Assembly: GCA_037957365.1 (NCBI GenBank)
Contig: JARHVA010008348.1
Span: 1 to 64,000, forward strand
Reading direction: 5' to 3'
Source: Torreya grandis
Taxonomy: Eukaryota; Streptophyta; Pinopsida; Cupressales; Taxaceae
Length of the DNA: 64,000 nt
This document shows, piece after piece, positions 1 through 11,410 of the stretch. Under the pieces are notes generated by a model, which worked only from the letters and a program-made list of their open reading frames with translations, ran no database searches and was not told the origin of the DNA. Position 1 is the stretch's first letter, and every line of letters begins with the position of its first letter. A program made the translations under genes and the position numbers.

Positions 1-2534
1 CAATTGAGACCTACTTATCTTCTCTCCATACCATAATACTTCCACCTCAACCATTAACATTGTATGCTTTCACTATAGATGAATGTAGTCATGCATGATC
101 CTACCACCTACCCCACTTAGAACATCAAATGGTGGAATAACTCACCTCTACATCTTAGCATGTGTCTCATTTATATGAATAAATAATTGTCTATATGATG
201 TAATGGCAATGGTTGCTTAATCAAATAAATGCACATTAATTCATGAAACTCCTATGGACCTCTTCATTAGCCCATCATCTATGACATCATCAAGGATATG
301 TTGTGTCTTCTCTCATAGTGTAGACTTAATCATTGTCTCCCAATACTCATCATTACCTAGAACTACACATAACAACATATTGCATTAGATATTTCATTTG
401 ACAATTAAAACACTAAACTATACAAAATGTATAAATCCATAATGATAATGTACCCTCATCTTCCCTAATGGGATTTGAATTTAATACCTCCTACATGATA
501 TCACAATATCCTAAAAAACATGGTGGAAATCTATGCTATCTCCACCATACTATATAGTCATTATTCACTCTCTGACATCATCTACATTTGGTATGTTCAA
601 CACTAAATAGCTCTTGATCATCATAATCAAAACCAAGTCAATATTTTTGGGTCTTAAACTACTACCCATCCTCACTAGCACTTGATGACTCCTAAACCAC
701 ACCCATGGTATAGGTGACACATCCTAGATAACACTAAACTATCACATTACCTATTAATACTGAAATATATCAAATACATTGACCCAATGATCATGTAACC
801 AACAACTCACATAAAACTCATCTCAATTGAACACCATCCTCAGGCCACCCCTAAAATCCCCTATAGGGTCCCCAAATAATGTTTCTAGTTATAAATTAAT
901 CTAACACTTATCGACAATGCATCATGATCATTGAGTGAATTCAATCTGTACCAATCAATATCTCTATAAGAATATATGTGTGATCCCAAGGAATCCATAT
1001 AACCCCCTCTAGTCTAGGCACTATAATATCTTCATAATCCTAATAATGAAATAGTGTCAAATACCCAATGCCACCCATACATAAATATTGAGTAAAATGA
1101 CATAAATTCTAATACAAGTGGGTTAGCAAGTATGACCCCATGAGTATACAAGCTTGTGCTCCTTTATATCATACATTATACCATGTATCATGTATGAGAT
1201 AAATACTCCACTCCCATCCACAACAATAAAGAAAGATAGTATCACTATGAAAAACTTTTTCAGCCATAAAATATTAGCCATAACAATCAAAGACAACACA
1301 TCATTGCTACTCTTTAGATAATGGGTCCCCATAGGCATAGTTACAAAGTAACTCATATCCTAATCTATATATATATCCCTAATATCCTCATTTAACACTA
1401 CCCTCTAGCTAGTAATGGTCAATCTCAATATCTTATAGACATCCTCTCCTTAGTAAGTAACTAGAATGTACAATTATCAACATTCCACCTCTCACATAAT
1501 GTCATCATCAAATGATTATCCTAGGGCATCATAGACAATGATGCAACATGTCCCAAACTATATCATTTGATCATTATCCTTTTATCATCTACCAAGGGTA
1601 TTCTACATAAACACTCCATTAGTTGGCTACTTCAGATCTCTCTTATGAATGCATTCACATACAAAACATGGACAAATATGGAGTTAGTATCTTTGAATTT
1701 AAAATAAACATTTATTAATATTCATCAATCATAAAACAAAAGTAAATATAGCTTTAGTAGATAGTATCATTATACCCTAGATAATAGCACTTTACCTAAG
1801 AAAATAGCGCTATAGCCTAGGACACTAGCACCATATTAAGGATGCTAGTGTTGTCATCCTAAATAGGGACCTAAACTACAAAATTTTCATAAAAATGATG
1901 AAAAAGTTAATAAATATTTAAAAATTATGTGAATTGATAAGTTCCTTACTAGGGTAACCTCCTTCCCAACCTAGATGAGTGCCTCCACCTCCTTGTAGTG
2001 ACTCATGTTCACTCTCCATCTCCTCGACATGTTTCTAATCTTATAAAAACAAATTTATCTCAATTTAAGTGGTTTAAATGATTTTTAAAACCAACTAACC
2101 AACCTATTTAATTCATATTATAAAAATTCCACCTTCCTAAGGTTGACATTATGCACAGATTTTGCCAACTAATACCCGATTCTTCCAAATGTGATATCTC
2201 AAGATCTATAGCTCTAATTTTTTATCCATTTTTTATGCATGGGACTTGACCACAATATCACTTATACCATTATAGTTACACTACTATTACAATTAAATTA
2301 TCTTCATAAAAAAATAAACCTATGCTTCCTTAATGAACCCATTATAGACCACAATCCTATATTGGTCTTAGTTTCCAAACAATTCTCCTAAAAACATCAA
2401 AATAATCAATCCCATGTTCATGTTAACAACACTAATTATCATTAACATTATTATCAACATAAATTTTAGTTCAAAAACTTTACCATAGTCTTGCCTCTCT
2501 CACTAAAAGGGGGCATACATATATTGTTCACACC
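1..2534. other. AT-rich stretch without recognisable gene
   Basis: No coding similarity was seen on either strand. The open frames here are short and low in complexity. At about 1785-1850 there is a cluster of words of the type CTAGCAC and GCTAGTG, similar to words at 4000-4090 and 4680-4725, so part of this stretch may belong to the same decayed LTR family. At about 2513-2524 a purine-rich run lies shortly before a TGTTCACACC sequence, which resembles a polypurine tract next to an LTR start but has no partner that I could find. Confidence 0.4.
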
Positions 2535-2805
2535 GATTCAGTTTCCTAGATATAGACCAATTAAGTTACCCAGATAAATAAAAATTTAGATACCTAGATA
2601 TACATTGATTTAGATACCTAGGTATATAGTGATTTAGATACCTAGGTATATAGTGATTTAGATACCTAGATATTTAGTGATTCAGATACCCATTTATATA
2701 ATTATTCATATACCCAAATATACAACAATTTAGATACCTAAATATACAACAATACAAATACCCAAATATATAGTGATTTAGATACCCACATATATAGATT
2801 AATTC
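2535..2805. repeat. 24-bp tandem repeat array
   Basis: About ten degenerate copies of a 24-bp unit built around GATACCTAGGTATATAGTGA follow one another. The three units near 2590-2670 are almost identical; the flanking ones drift (for example tacccaaatatacaacaatt). The unit itself contains the palindrome TACCTAGGTA. It has no coding potential and looks like a minisatellite, possibly inside a decayed retroelement. Confidence 0.85.
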
Positions 2806-3722
2806 AAACACATAGATTGACTCAATTGATTAAAATTGACTTAGATTGGTTCATATTAAATAATATTAGTTTATATTAAGTAAGACTAGTTCAAATTAAC
2901 TTAGATATTTAGATACATAGATTTGCTCAGATGTTCAATAATGTAGGTTGACTCATATTTATAAGGTTCCATGATCTTGTTATATATTGGTTGACATTAT
3001 CATATTTTACATAGGGTTTTGAAATAGTTATATACTCATATTGTGACTATGTATTCACACATATGTGGTATGCCATCCCTATATAAATACCATTTTATAC
3101 ATAATATGCATAGTTACATTACTCAGATATCAAGTTTGGTGGAATGATGCAGAGCATGTGTCCTCGATATCATAATATCCCACTAGGTTATATAGATGAA
3201 ATGACACATTATACCATTATCTATGTGAATATTATTATATTATACCTATATTGTCATGAATAAGTCCCCATGAATTCACCAAGTTGGGTAATATAGGTGA
3301 CTACAGTGATTGACCATAGTTTATCACCAAACCAAGATTATGAAGACCAAACAATAGTCTCAACCTCTGAGCATATTACTTCTCAGACTTAGTTTGCATA
3401 CCAGAGTCAGGGAAAGAAGGGATTATTTATCCACATTTATAGGTAAGTCTCACACTTAGTTCACATATCATAATGGAGACAAAATAGGGTTTTGATCCTC
3501 ACAATTTAGTTCATCATTTAGATTCAGTACAGGGGGCATTAATATTATGGATTTCCTCTTCATAGGAAACATTCTAACTCTTGTCCACTTCTCTATCCAA
3601 GAAGTGGGCTAGTCCTAGAGCACATCCATCCTCCACATTTATTGATCACATAGGTAATTATAGGGACATATTTTATTTGTTTATTTTACTCTAGCACTTC
3701 CATTTCATTGCATTACTAGAAT
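2806..3722. other. unassigned AT-rich stretch
   Basis: No gene or recognised domain on either strand. It lies directly upstream of a possible polypurine tract, so it may be the degenerate internal 3' part of a plus-strand LTR element, but no integrase or RT residues could be read in it. Confidence 0.3.
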
Positions 3723-4725
3723 AAAATGGGGGCAAATGTACACACCCTAATTTGGTTAAGTAACTACAAGTATTATGTCTTTTATTGCTCTTTCATGGGA
3801 AGGTCTTAGTGATAAATATGAGTCTTATTAAAATTTTCATATTAATTCTTTTTTATCTTTATTATGACTTGTTTTCATATTTGTTACACCCTATTGGTCC
3901 TTTGTCATCCCATCCCTTTCACAGGGGCCCCATGACCTATTTTGCATGGTCTTCACTCAATTTTATGTTCCTAAGATACTAGCATACTTTTAAATATTAT
4001 CATGGTTCTAGAAACTACCATGGTGTGCTAGTTTCCATGTTTTACACTAGTGTCTATGTATTATGATAGTGTCTAATGGTTACTTTTTTAGCATGTTTTG
4101 TGTCATAACCCTTCTTTGATCCTTATCTTATGATTTTATCTTTATTATATATCTTTTCAACTAGAGAACAAGGATATTAAATTGAAATAAAAATTCATTA
4201 TATATAAAAAGCCTCACAAGTTATTTTACAAGGGTAACTTACTACTTTAACACATAATTACATAAACCAGTCAATAACATAGTTCAACACACTACATATT
4301 ACTCATAAATCACCTAGACTTGCATGCTTGATCAAACAAGGTCCTAATAAAAAGTCATTCTAGCATATCCTATGCATTGATTATGCATGTTCCCTAAGGG
4401 ATAACTACATGCAATCTAAGACCCCTATCATTGGGATTAATTTAGGCAACAATCAAGATATAAGGGGTTCTACATGATCATAACATCCCATAGCCTAGTT
4501 TTTTCCTCTATTTTATATTTGATCTTGGTTTTTTTAGTGTTTAGGTATTAATTAGGTTTTGGAAATGATTTAGAAAAATAGTGACATAGATGAATGATAA
4601 ATATCTTAAACTTCACCTAAAAGTCCTTGAAACCCTCTTGCAGTACCCTTAGAAGTCTTGGTTTGAGTTTCCATAGAAGGACACTAGCACTATAACTTGC
4701 AAACTAGCACTATAATGTTACTATC
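3723..4725 (+). mobile_element. possible polypurine tract and start of an LTR (element H)
   Basis: A purine tract (AAAATGGGGGCAAA, 3723-3736) is followed directly by TGTACACACC at 3737. This resembles the boundary in element D, where AAAAGGGGCAAA is followed by TGTAGACACC. The sequence downstream contains self-complementary words such as ACACTAGTGT (4044-4053) and CTAGCAC repeats at 4680-4725, as seen inside the better-defined LTRs of this window. No second LTR copy and no LTR end were found; the right edge given is only where the repeated word stops. Tentative. Confidence 0.35.
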
Positions 4726-7700
4726 CTCCTAATAATAATATTATCTAAAGGTAGGTTTCAACCCTAGTTTCAAAATTTAAGACTCTTGAATGATCTCCAA
4801 GACTATTCAAATTTTCCTAACCTCTAACAATGCTAGTTTCACTCTAGATAAGTCAATTTTCTCATTATGAATATAATTCATGTAAATTATTTTGATATAC
4901 CTATTTAAAATATTTTAATAAGTTTACTCCTATACCTAGTCCCTTTAACAAACTAAGATTTACATTTATAGTTCTTAAATAGTTAAAATAATTATACATT
5001 TGGAGAAGAAGAATATAGTATAGCCAAATGTGTGTTTCCAATGACTATGTAAGAATTAGCATTTTAACTAATTGAAGCCCTTGGGTTTACCCCACTATAA
5101 ATTTTGGTAAAAAATTTGAATCCAATGGAGTATAAATCTCAAATGGTTGTGCCATGCATGTCACTTTTTTTCCAAAAGATTTTACAAAATGGTAGGGTGA
5201 TTAAGAGGTTTTTCACATAGTATTTCATGAAATCTCTTGATAAAGTCCTCTTTATTTAATTTTATTTGTCCACCATTGATAAGATGGAGTAATTATTTTC
5301 ATCCATATTGATTAATAATGTTATCTTGATCATACTATTCATGCTCTGAAGTAGTGTCGTTAACCTATACATATTCATTATACATATTAACATCCAAAGA
5401 ATTTGATTACCTTTGTTCTTATCCATGTTATATAATTTAATGAAAATACCCTGAGTATGATAAATGGTAATAAAAATTAGTCTAACACTTCATATAAGAT
5501 ATGTATAAATGAAAAAAATAGAGTGCATAAAAGATAAAATGAAAACTTGAAAGATTAATTTAATTAAATAACTTAATAGATCTAGAATCCTAGGAAATCA
5601 ATTGGAAACATCAAAAAGAAAGATAAAAACCATAGAAACATCTATGGTTATGGTTTTAAAACATTTAAAAAATATAAGGGCTCACCAATATGTTTTATCA
5701 AATTTGGGAAACTAGGATAAAGTTAGACCCTAATAAGATAAAATGATGTGTAAAATTAGAATGCTATAAATATGCAATAAATGGCACAAACTAATTTGTA
5801 ACTTACTAAATTTATAAATATACTAAATATGTAAATTTTAAAAAATAATATATATTTAGTTGGAAAATTGAGATGTAGACTATTTCTATAACTAAAAATA
5901 ATAGGGAGATTGTGTTGACTAAGTGTGGACCTGGAGTAGGGGTTGGTAGAGATTCTAGAAAGCAATTTTATAACTAGATAATATAGTAATGCATTATTGT
6001 CCCTAACGAGCATTAGTGTCTCATAGGTAAAAAATATATAAAATTTATAGGGTACATTTTCCTTCACATGTATGTTATATGTATTATGAGGGATCTCTTA
6101 ATTTAATTTAAAAACCATAGTGTATCTTCTTTTGACTTGAAACCCTAGCTCAATCACATAATAAGATGAATGTAATCATAGAGCACAAAGGGGTTATAAT
6201 TTGAATTTGTGATTAAACATAACACCCCTATATTTAGTGTTTCTTACATACCAATAATTTGAATAGGGTTCAAATTCTATGTAGTTTTAACATGCTATAG
6301 TGGCATGTATGAATGACTAGTGCAATATGTTAAATGTTTCTACAATCTTGGTGTTCTTAAGTTTTTCCACCATGACTTATGATCTTGGAAATATATTTGG
6401 ACTATATATGGGGATATTAGGATTGTATTTAATTAGAATTTTGATAAAAATGGAATTTTATCTCAATGTGCAATCATAATTCTAGTGTTTTTCAATGTGG
6501 AAGACTCTTGTGTGAAAATTGGTTTGAAATGTGGATTTATAGTATTATTTTTAGAATTATTTTAGATAAGTATTATTAAACTTGTAGGTCTACCCTTAAA
6601 TTAATTTTAATTTTATAAATTATTATTTATTTTTTAGAAGGATGAGATCATTATATCCAAACAAGAGAGTGGTTTAATTCTGTCTAATTAGGGCACTGTT
6701 ATCTGAGGAGCACAAATAATTAATCTAAGTATTAGGGGTAGTATAAATGTGAGCCTAAAATAATTTTAATAAGTAATGGGGACATTATAAGTTCATTGGT
6801 TTACTTATAATAATGGGTAATCTATTTGTAAATCTAATGACATTTATCAAAAGGATATGGAATAAATCTTGAGTTATGTGTGTAACAATGGTGTTCATAA
6901 ATGCACTATATATCTTAAATTTTAGTATATGCGTCTATAATATTTCGATTAATTTTTTCCTAGCATTTCATATGATTTTTTTGTATATACTAACACTTAA
7001 ATAAAATAACCTTCAACCTTATATTTAATCCAACATTGAAGTTCTTTATTTATAACTCAAGTTTAAATATGTTGATCTATATACACAAAAATATTACGAT
7101 TTTCCTTTATATTTATTATCTATTGATTATTGATTTATTTTAGATACTATGTTCTAATAGTTTTTAAACTAATTAGTGACTATCATTACAATCTAATCAA
7201 TTGTTCATTTTAATATACTATGGTGTGAGGGTGTATGTAATTAGAAATGCATCGTGTCTATAAATCAATCATACTCAGAGAAGATGGATCATACCATATG
7301 GTTTTGATTGGGGACACATGTTTTAAGTGGGAACATGACCAATACAAGGATACACTAGACCCAATTATGGAATATCTTACCACAATATACCATGATAAGG
7401 AGGTTTCCAAAGCCTCTAGTCAAATATAATCATGCAATAACCCTAACAAAGTCTTATGTTTTGATATCTTATTAAACTAATAAAAAGTAAAGTAAATATA
7501 ATCCAGTGCTCACCAAATCTTGTGGCACAAAGTGTGGGTTATAAAAAATAAAAGTAAACATGCATAAGAAACATATACTTATGTTAATATATACAAAACC
7601 TTAATGCGTGAAAGTGAAGTAAAAATGCATATCTATCTAATCTTACAAATGAGGAACAAAGTTAGGAATACTTACCTTTAAAGATGAACCTACTGAGCCT

Positions 7701-7980
7701 CAATATCTCCCTTGACCAAGGTGCTTCACAAGAGGTTGTTTTGGTATGTAAGGATGATAAATACAAATCAGCTCTAGGATAAACAACCTACTAATACATC
7801 TAAAAGACTTCTCCACAAGACAAGATCTATAACTCCAAATAAAGTAGGAAACCATAAGCTTGTTCCAAAAGTATAATGATGGATAAACATATGTTAAATA
7901 GTTCTTAATTATTCTTGTCTTATATACATAATGGAAAAAAACTTGTATAAATAGGCATATTTGACCCTAAACCCTTCTCA
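4726..7980. other. unassigned AT-rich stretch
   Basis: Very AT-rich sequence with scattered short open frames (for example a 103-codon minus frame at 5756-6067 and a 60-codon plus frame at 7247-7429). None shows a domain, a conserved motif or a plausible codon pattern. No LTR boundary could be placed. The right part (from about 7400) may belong to the LTR described next. Confidence 0.3.
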
Positions 7981-8422
7981 AAATCCTGGTTGACGGGGTC
8001 AACCCAGTTGACCTAGCATAATTTTAGACAATTATTCACTAGTTCATGAGCTAGGTCAGCCAAAGCCCAAACTAATTCCTCAGTCAAAATTACCTAAAAC
8101 TGTATAGGTTCAACCCAGTTGACCTATTACACTCGACTAACAAAAGGGGATTATGCTGAGGAATAGGAGGATAAAATGTAACAAATGACTAAAAAAGGTA
8201 CAATAGAGAAGAAAGAGCTTAGGAATAATGGTTTTATAAGATAAGTGTGTAGATAAAAAGTGGAAAAAGGGACAACAATCCTATAAAGCACCAATGGTTT
8301 ACCTACCCCTTTCTCAGTGCACCCATTTAGGCATGCACTTAGAGAGATTGATACTTGATGGTTTCATAAAAGATACAAAGTGTTAGTAAGTGATAAAAGT
8401 TTGAAAATATTATGTGTATACA
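7981..8422 (-). mobile_element. probable part of a 3' LTR of a minus-strand element (element G)
   Basis: On the minus strand a G-rich purine segment (8423-8436) is followed by TGTATACACA reading downward from 8422, as at the 3' LTR edge of element E (52413). Within the LTR, overlapping palindromes of the word GGTCAAC/GTTGACC occur at 7988-8013 and 8105-8124. The lower end of the LTR was not located. Support comes from the parallel with E: LTR edge, then the same kind of word cluster, then a plant-mobile-domain-like frame on the plus strand. Confidence 0.4.
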
Positions 8423-9650
8423 TATGCCCCACATGAAGTTCATCACATGTCATGTGAGTGCAACATGGGATGGAGCTTCAAAAAATAGAACATGATAACA
8501 CAGAACTATAATTCTAATTAAAATGTAGTAAGGATAAAATAAGATGAATGAAAGGAAAAAATTTAAAAACACATACCTTTACTTACCTTAGTGTTGTATA
8601 TAAAGAAGGATATTATAATAGAAGTGAAGGCATCCAAATGTGAAGAACATTAGGCAAACCTGTAGAATTTAGTGCAAAAAAAAGCCAAAAATAAAAAAAA
8701 TTGGAAGAAAGGCATAATATAGTAGTATAGAATATCCTCTACATCATCATGTTTCTAGAATATTTTACAGTTTAAAAAATTGAGTAGTAGAAACAAAGAT
8801 ATAGGCAAAATAACGAATATGATAAAAAAGATTTGAAAGATTAAGATTTTTGAAAAGTAAGTTTTGAATAAGTTTAAGGTGAAGTAATTTAGTATTTATT
8901 ATTTGTGAAGCAAAGAAAAAGAGCTCCAAGAGACAAAATAAGCTAGGATAATGAGGAAATAATGGACTAGATGAGAGGGACCCCTAGTAGTAGCAGTGGG
9001 TGTACTATAGGTAAGCAACTAAGAATCTCAAGCTAGTTTTTAATACTATATAGGAATTAAGTGTAATTTATAAATTTGTGATTTAACACATTTATAGACA
9101 TCATAATGAGCCCAAAAAAGTTGATAAGGGTAGGAAAAATCACTTATGGAAATAGGTTTGAAGGGTTTGGGGAAATAATTGTCAAAAGGCATTTATTTAT
9201 CAAAATGTAAGGGGTCATCAAGTAAAACCAAAATAACCCAGTTGACCTAATAGGCTAAAAATAGGTAAAATCTGCACTACTGACCTAATAGGTATGTGCC
9301 AACATAGTTTGTTTTCCAAACTACTAACCTAGTACATTTCTGCCAACCTAGTAGAAAAATCCATTAGGATAAATTAGTATTAAGAAGATAAAGATAGAGG
9401 GGTTGAATTAGTTTTTGAATCCAATTAAGTCAAAATAGGGAAATTTTGGTCAAACTAGTGTTTGACCAAGGGACCAAAATAGTAGAAAAATGCATTCAAA
9501 AAGCCATAAGAATGTTAGAATGGGCTATAATGAATGACTGAGGCCTAAAAGGGTTGAGTAGGCTAAAAATAGGTCAATTTGATTTAAATTGAATAAATTA
9601 AAGCAATTAGGCTTGTGTTTGTTAAAATTTAAAAAGAAAACATATGCTAA
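8423..9650. other. degenerate internal region between LTR edge and PMD-like frame
   Basis: No coding sequence was recognised. The word CAGTTGACCTA seen in the neighbouring LTR recurs at about 9235-9252, and CTGACCTAATAGG-like variants follow to about 9345. In element E the equivalent interval (52414-54300) also repeats its own LTR word. Confidence 0.35.
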
Positions 9651-11410
9651 TTATACAAGACATGGAGGATCTAATACATCTATTATTATTTTATGGTTGT
9701 AGGGATGTCCAAGGTTCTGACACTTGGTGGATACATCATGGTTCCTAGACTTATTAGAGTTTTTGTCTATTGAGGATAGAGATAGACTGATCTCATTAGG
9801 CTTAAGAGATATAGTACATATGTGTAAGATACTACTTATTTCAAATTTGTTAGTCATGTTCCTAAGATCTTAGGAATGATTAACTAACATGTTTAGGTGA
9901 GAGGTGGATGGGGATATCATAGAGGTAGGTATCACCTTGGAAGATGTGCATGCCATCCTGAGATTACCCATATTAGGTACACTCATGGTCATGGGGGTAC
10001 TTGATATTGATGAGGAGAGGAAAGCCTTAGTTATATGGGAAATGGGCTCAGAGATGATATACCCTAGATTAAGAGTAAGCATGTTTATTGTATATACTTT
10101 ACAAATTCTGTATATCTATAAGGATATGATAGCAATTATGCTAGCATGGGTGTTGTGCCATAATTTGAATGAAAACATACCACTATTAATGATAGCCTTG
10201 AGCTAGATGATATTAGAGAAGAGGGTGTTATATGACTTAGGATCTATCATCTGGGTACAACTCATGCATGACATGTATGAATTGATGCTCAAAGAGTAGA
10301 ATTTAGTGGGACCATTTATATTTTTAATGGAATGGATATATGAGAGGTTTCATATGTATCATCCAACTGGGTTGTCCCATGCAGTCAATGATAGGTCACC
10401 TCAAGTTCAATGATCGAGATAGGACTAGGTAGCACAATATATGCCCCATGTGATAGTGATACAGATAATGATATAATAATATATTATATGGAAGACATAT
10501 GGGCATATGACTATGATATGGCCTAGATAGAAGATAATTACACTAGATTTGACATGGATAGAGGTGATAGAGCACTACACCTGGTAGATAGAGTCACATT
10601 CAGTGGCATGTGTACCATGGCAGATGGGATTACCTCACCTAATGGCACTGTTAGTGGTACCAATGTTTTGGACCCAATATATGAGAGAGTCATGAGGGAG
10701 AGGAGAATTAGGGCCACCAATTTTTAGGTTGGTGCTTAGGTCACATCATGAGAGACCATGGAATGGTCAAGCATGATAGGTAGTATAGTGGGAGGAGATA
10801 GATGTGGAGGTAGGAGTACTATACATACCACTACTAGATCTAAAATATGAGGAGAAATGACCACTAAAAACACAACATTGATGGATGTAGTAGGAGTAGG
10901 AGAGAGAAAAGACATTAGACAAATTAGATGACCCATTAGATGGGGTAGGATAACACTGGGCTATAGAAAGACCACTCAGGCATAGCCTAAGATGGTTATA
11001 ATTGGTGACTTTGGGATTTTTTTAGGAGATGAACTACAAATGAGTTTCTTATAGGATGCATTTATGAGGAGATAATGCTTGGTGGGTGTATAGATGGAAA
11101 GATAGTAGTGGTTGATACACAATCATGTAATATAAAGATAGTTAAATTTATACTTAATTTTACTTGAGATAGACTAAAGATATATATTTTAAGAAATATC
11201 AATGATCTGATATCTATTTGGTTTAGTGTTTTTAGGTGTGGTAGAAGATGAGGAGACTAGATGGGGGTCCCTAGTGGGGGGAGCACTCAATGAAATTCTA
11301 GATGAGGTGCTAATGTTTTTTGACCTTTTTATATTAAAGGATCCTATTGTACCATCTACCCCCACTCAAGTGAGCTACTTTAGACTAGCTAGAGAGGTCA
11401 TGAAGTAGTT
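9651..11410 (+). pseudogene. decayed plant-mobile-domain-like reading frame
   Basis: The best-preserved part is a plus-strand frame at 9904-10206. It reads a segment with the pattern V-G-I-T-L-E-D-V-H-A-I-L-R-L-P-I-L-G, the kind of block found in plant mobile domain proteins (a family related to transposon-derived genes such as MAIN/MAIL1). Stops and frame changes interrupt it; a further open piece at 11226-11408 may be its C-terminal part. If element G is a minus-strand Tat retrotransposon, this frame is antisense to it, between the pol region and the 3' LTR, a position where extra ORFs are known in Tat elements. A captured or independent plant-mobile-domain pseudogene is the alternative. 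Confidence 0.45.

Noticed and set aside
2535..2805. CRISPR-like array
   Set aside because: The units are directly adjacent with no unique spacers and lie in a plant-type sequence; it is a plain minisatellite.
5756..6067. 103-codon minus-strand open frame
   Set aside because: Composition of AT-rich non-coding DNA (Ile, Phe, Tyr, Leu, Ser), no domain, no supporting context.
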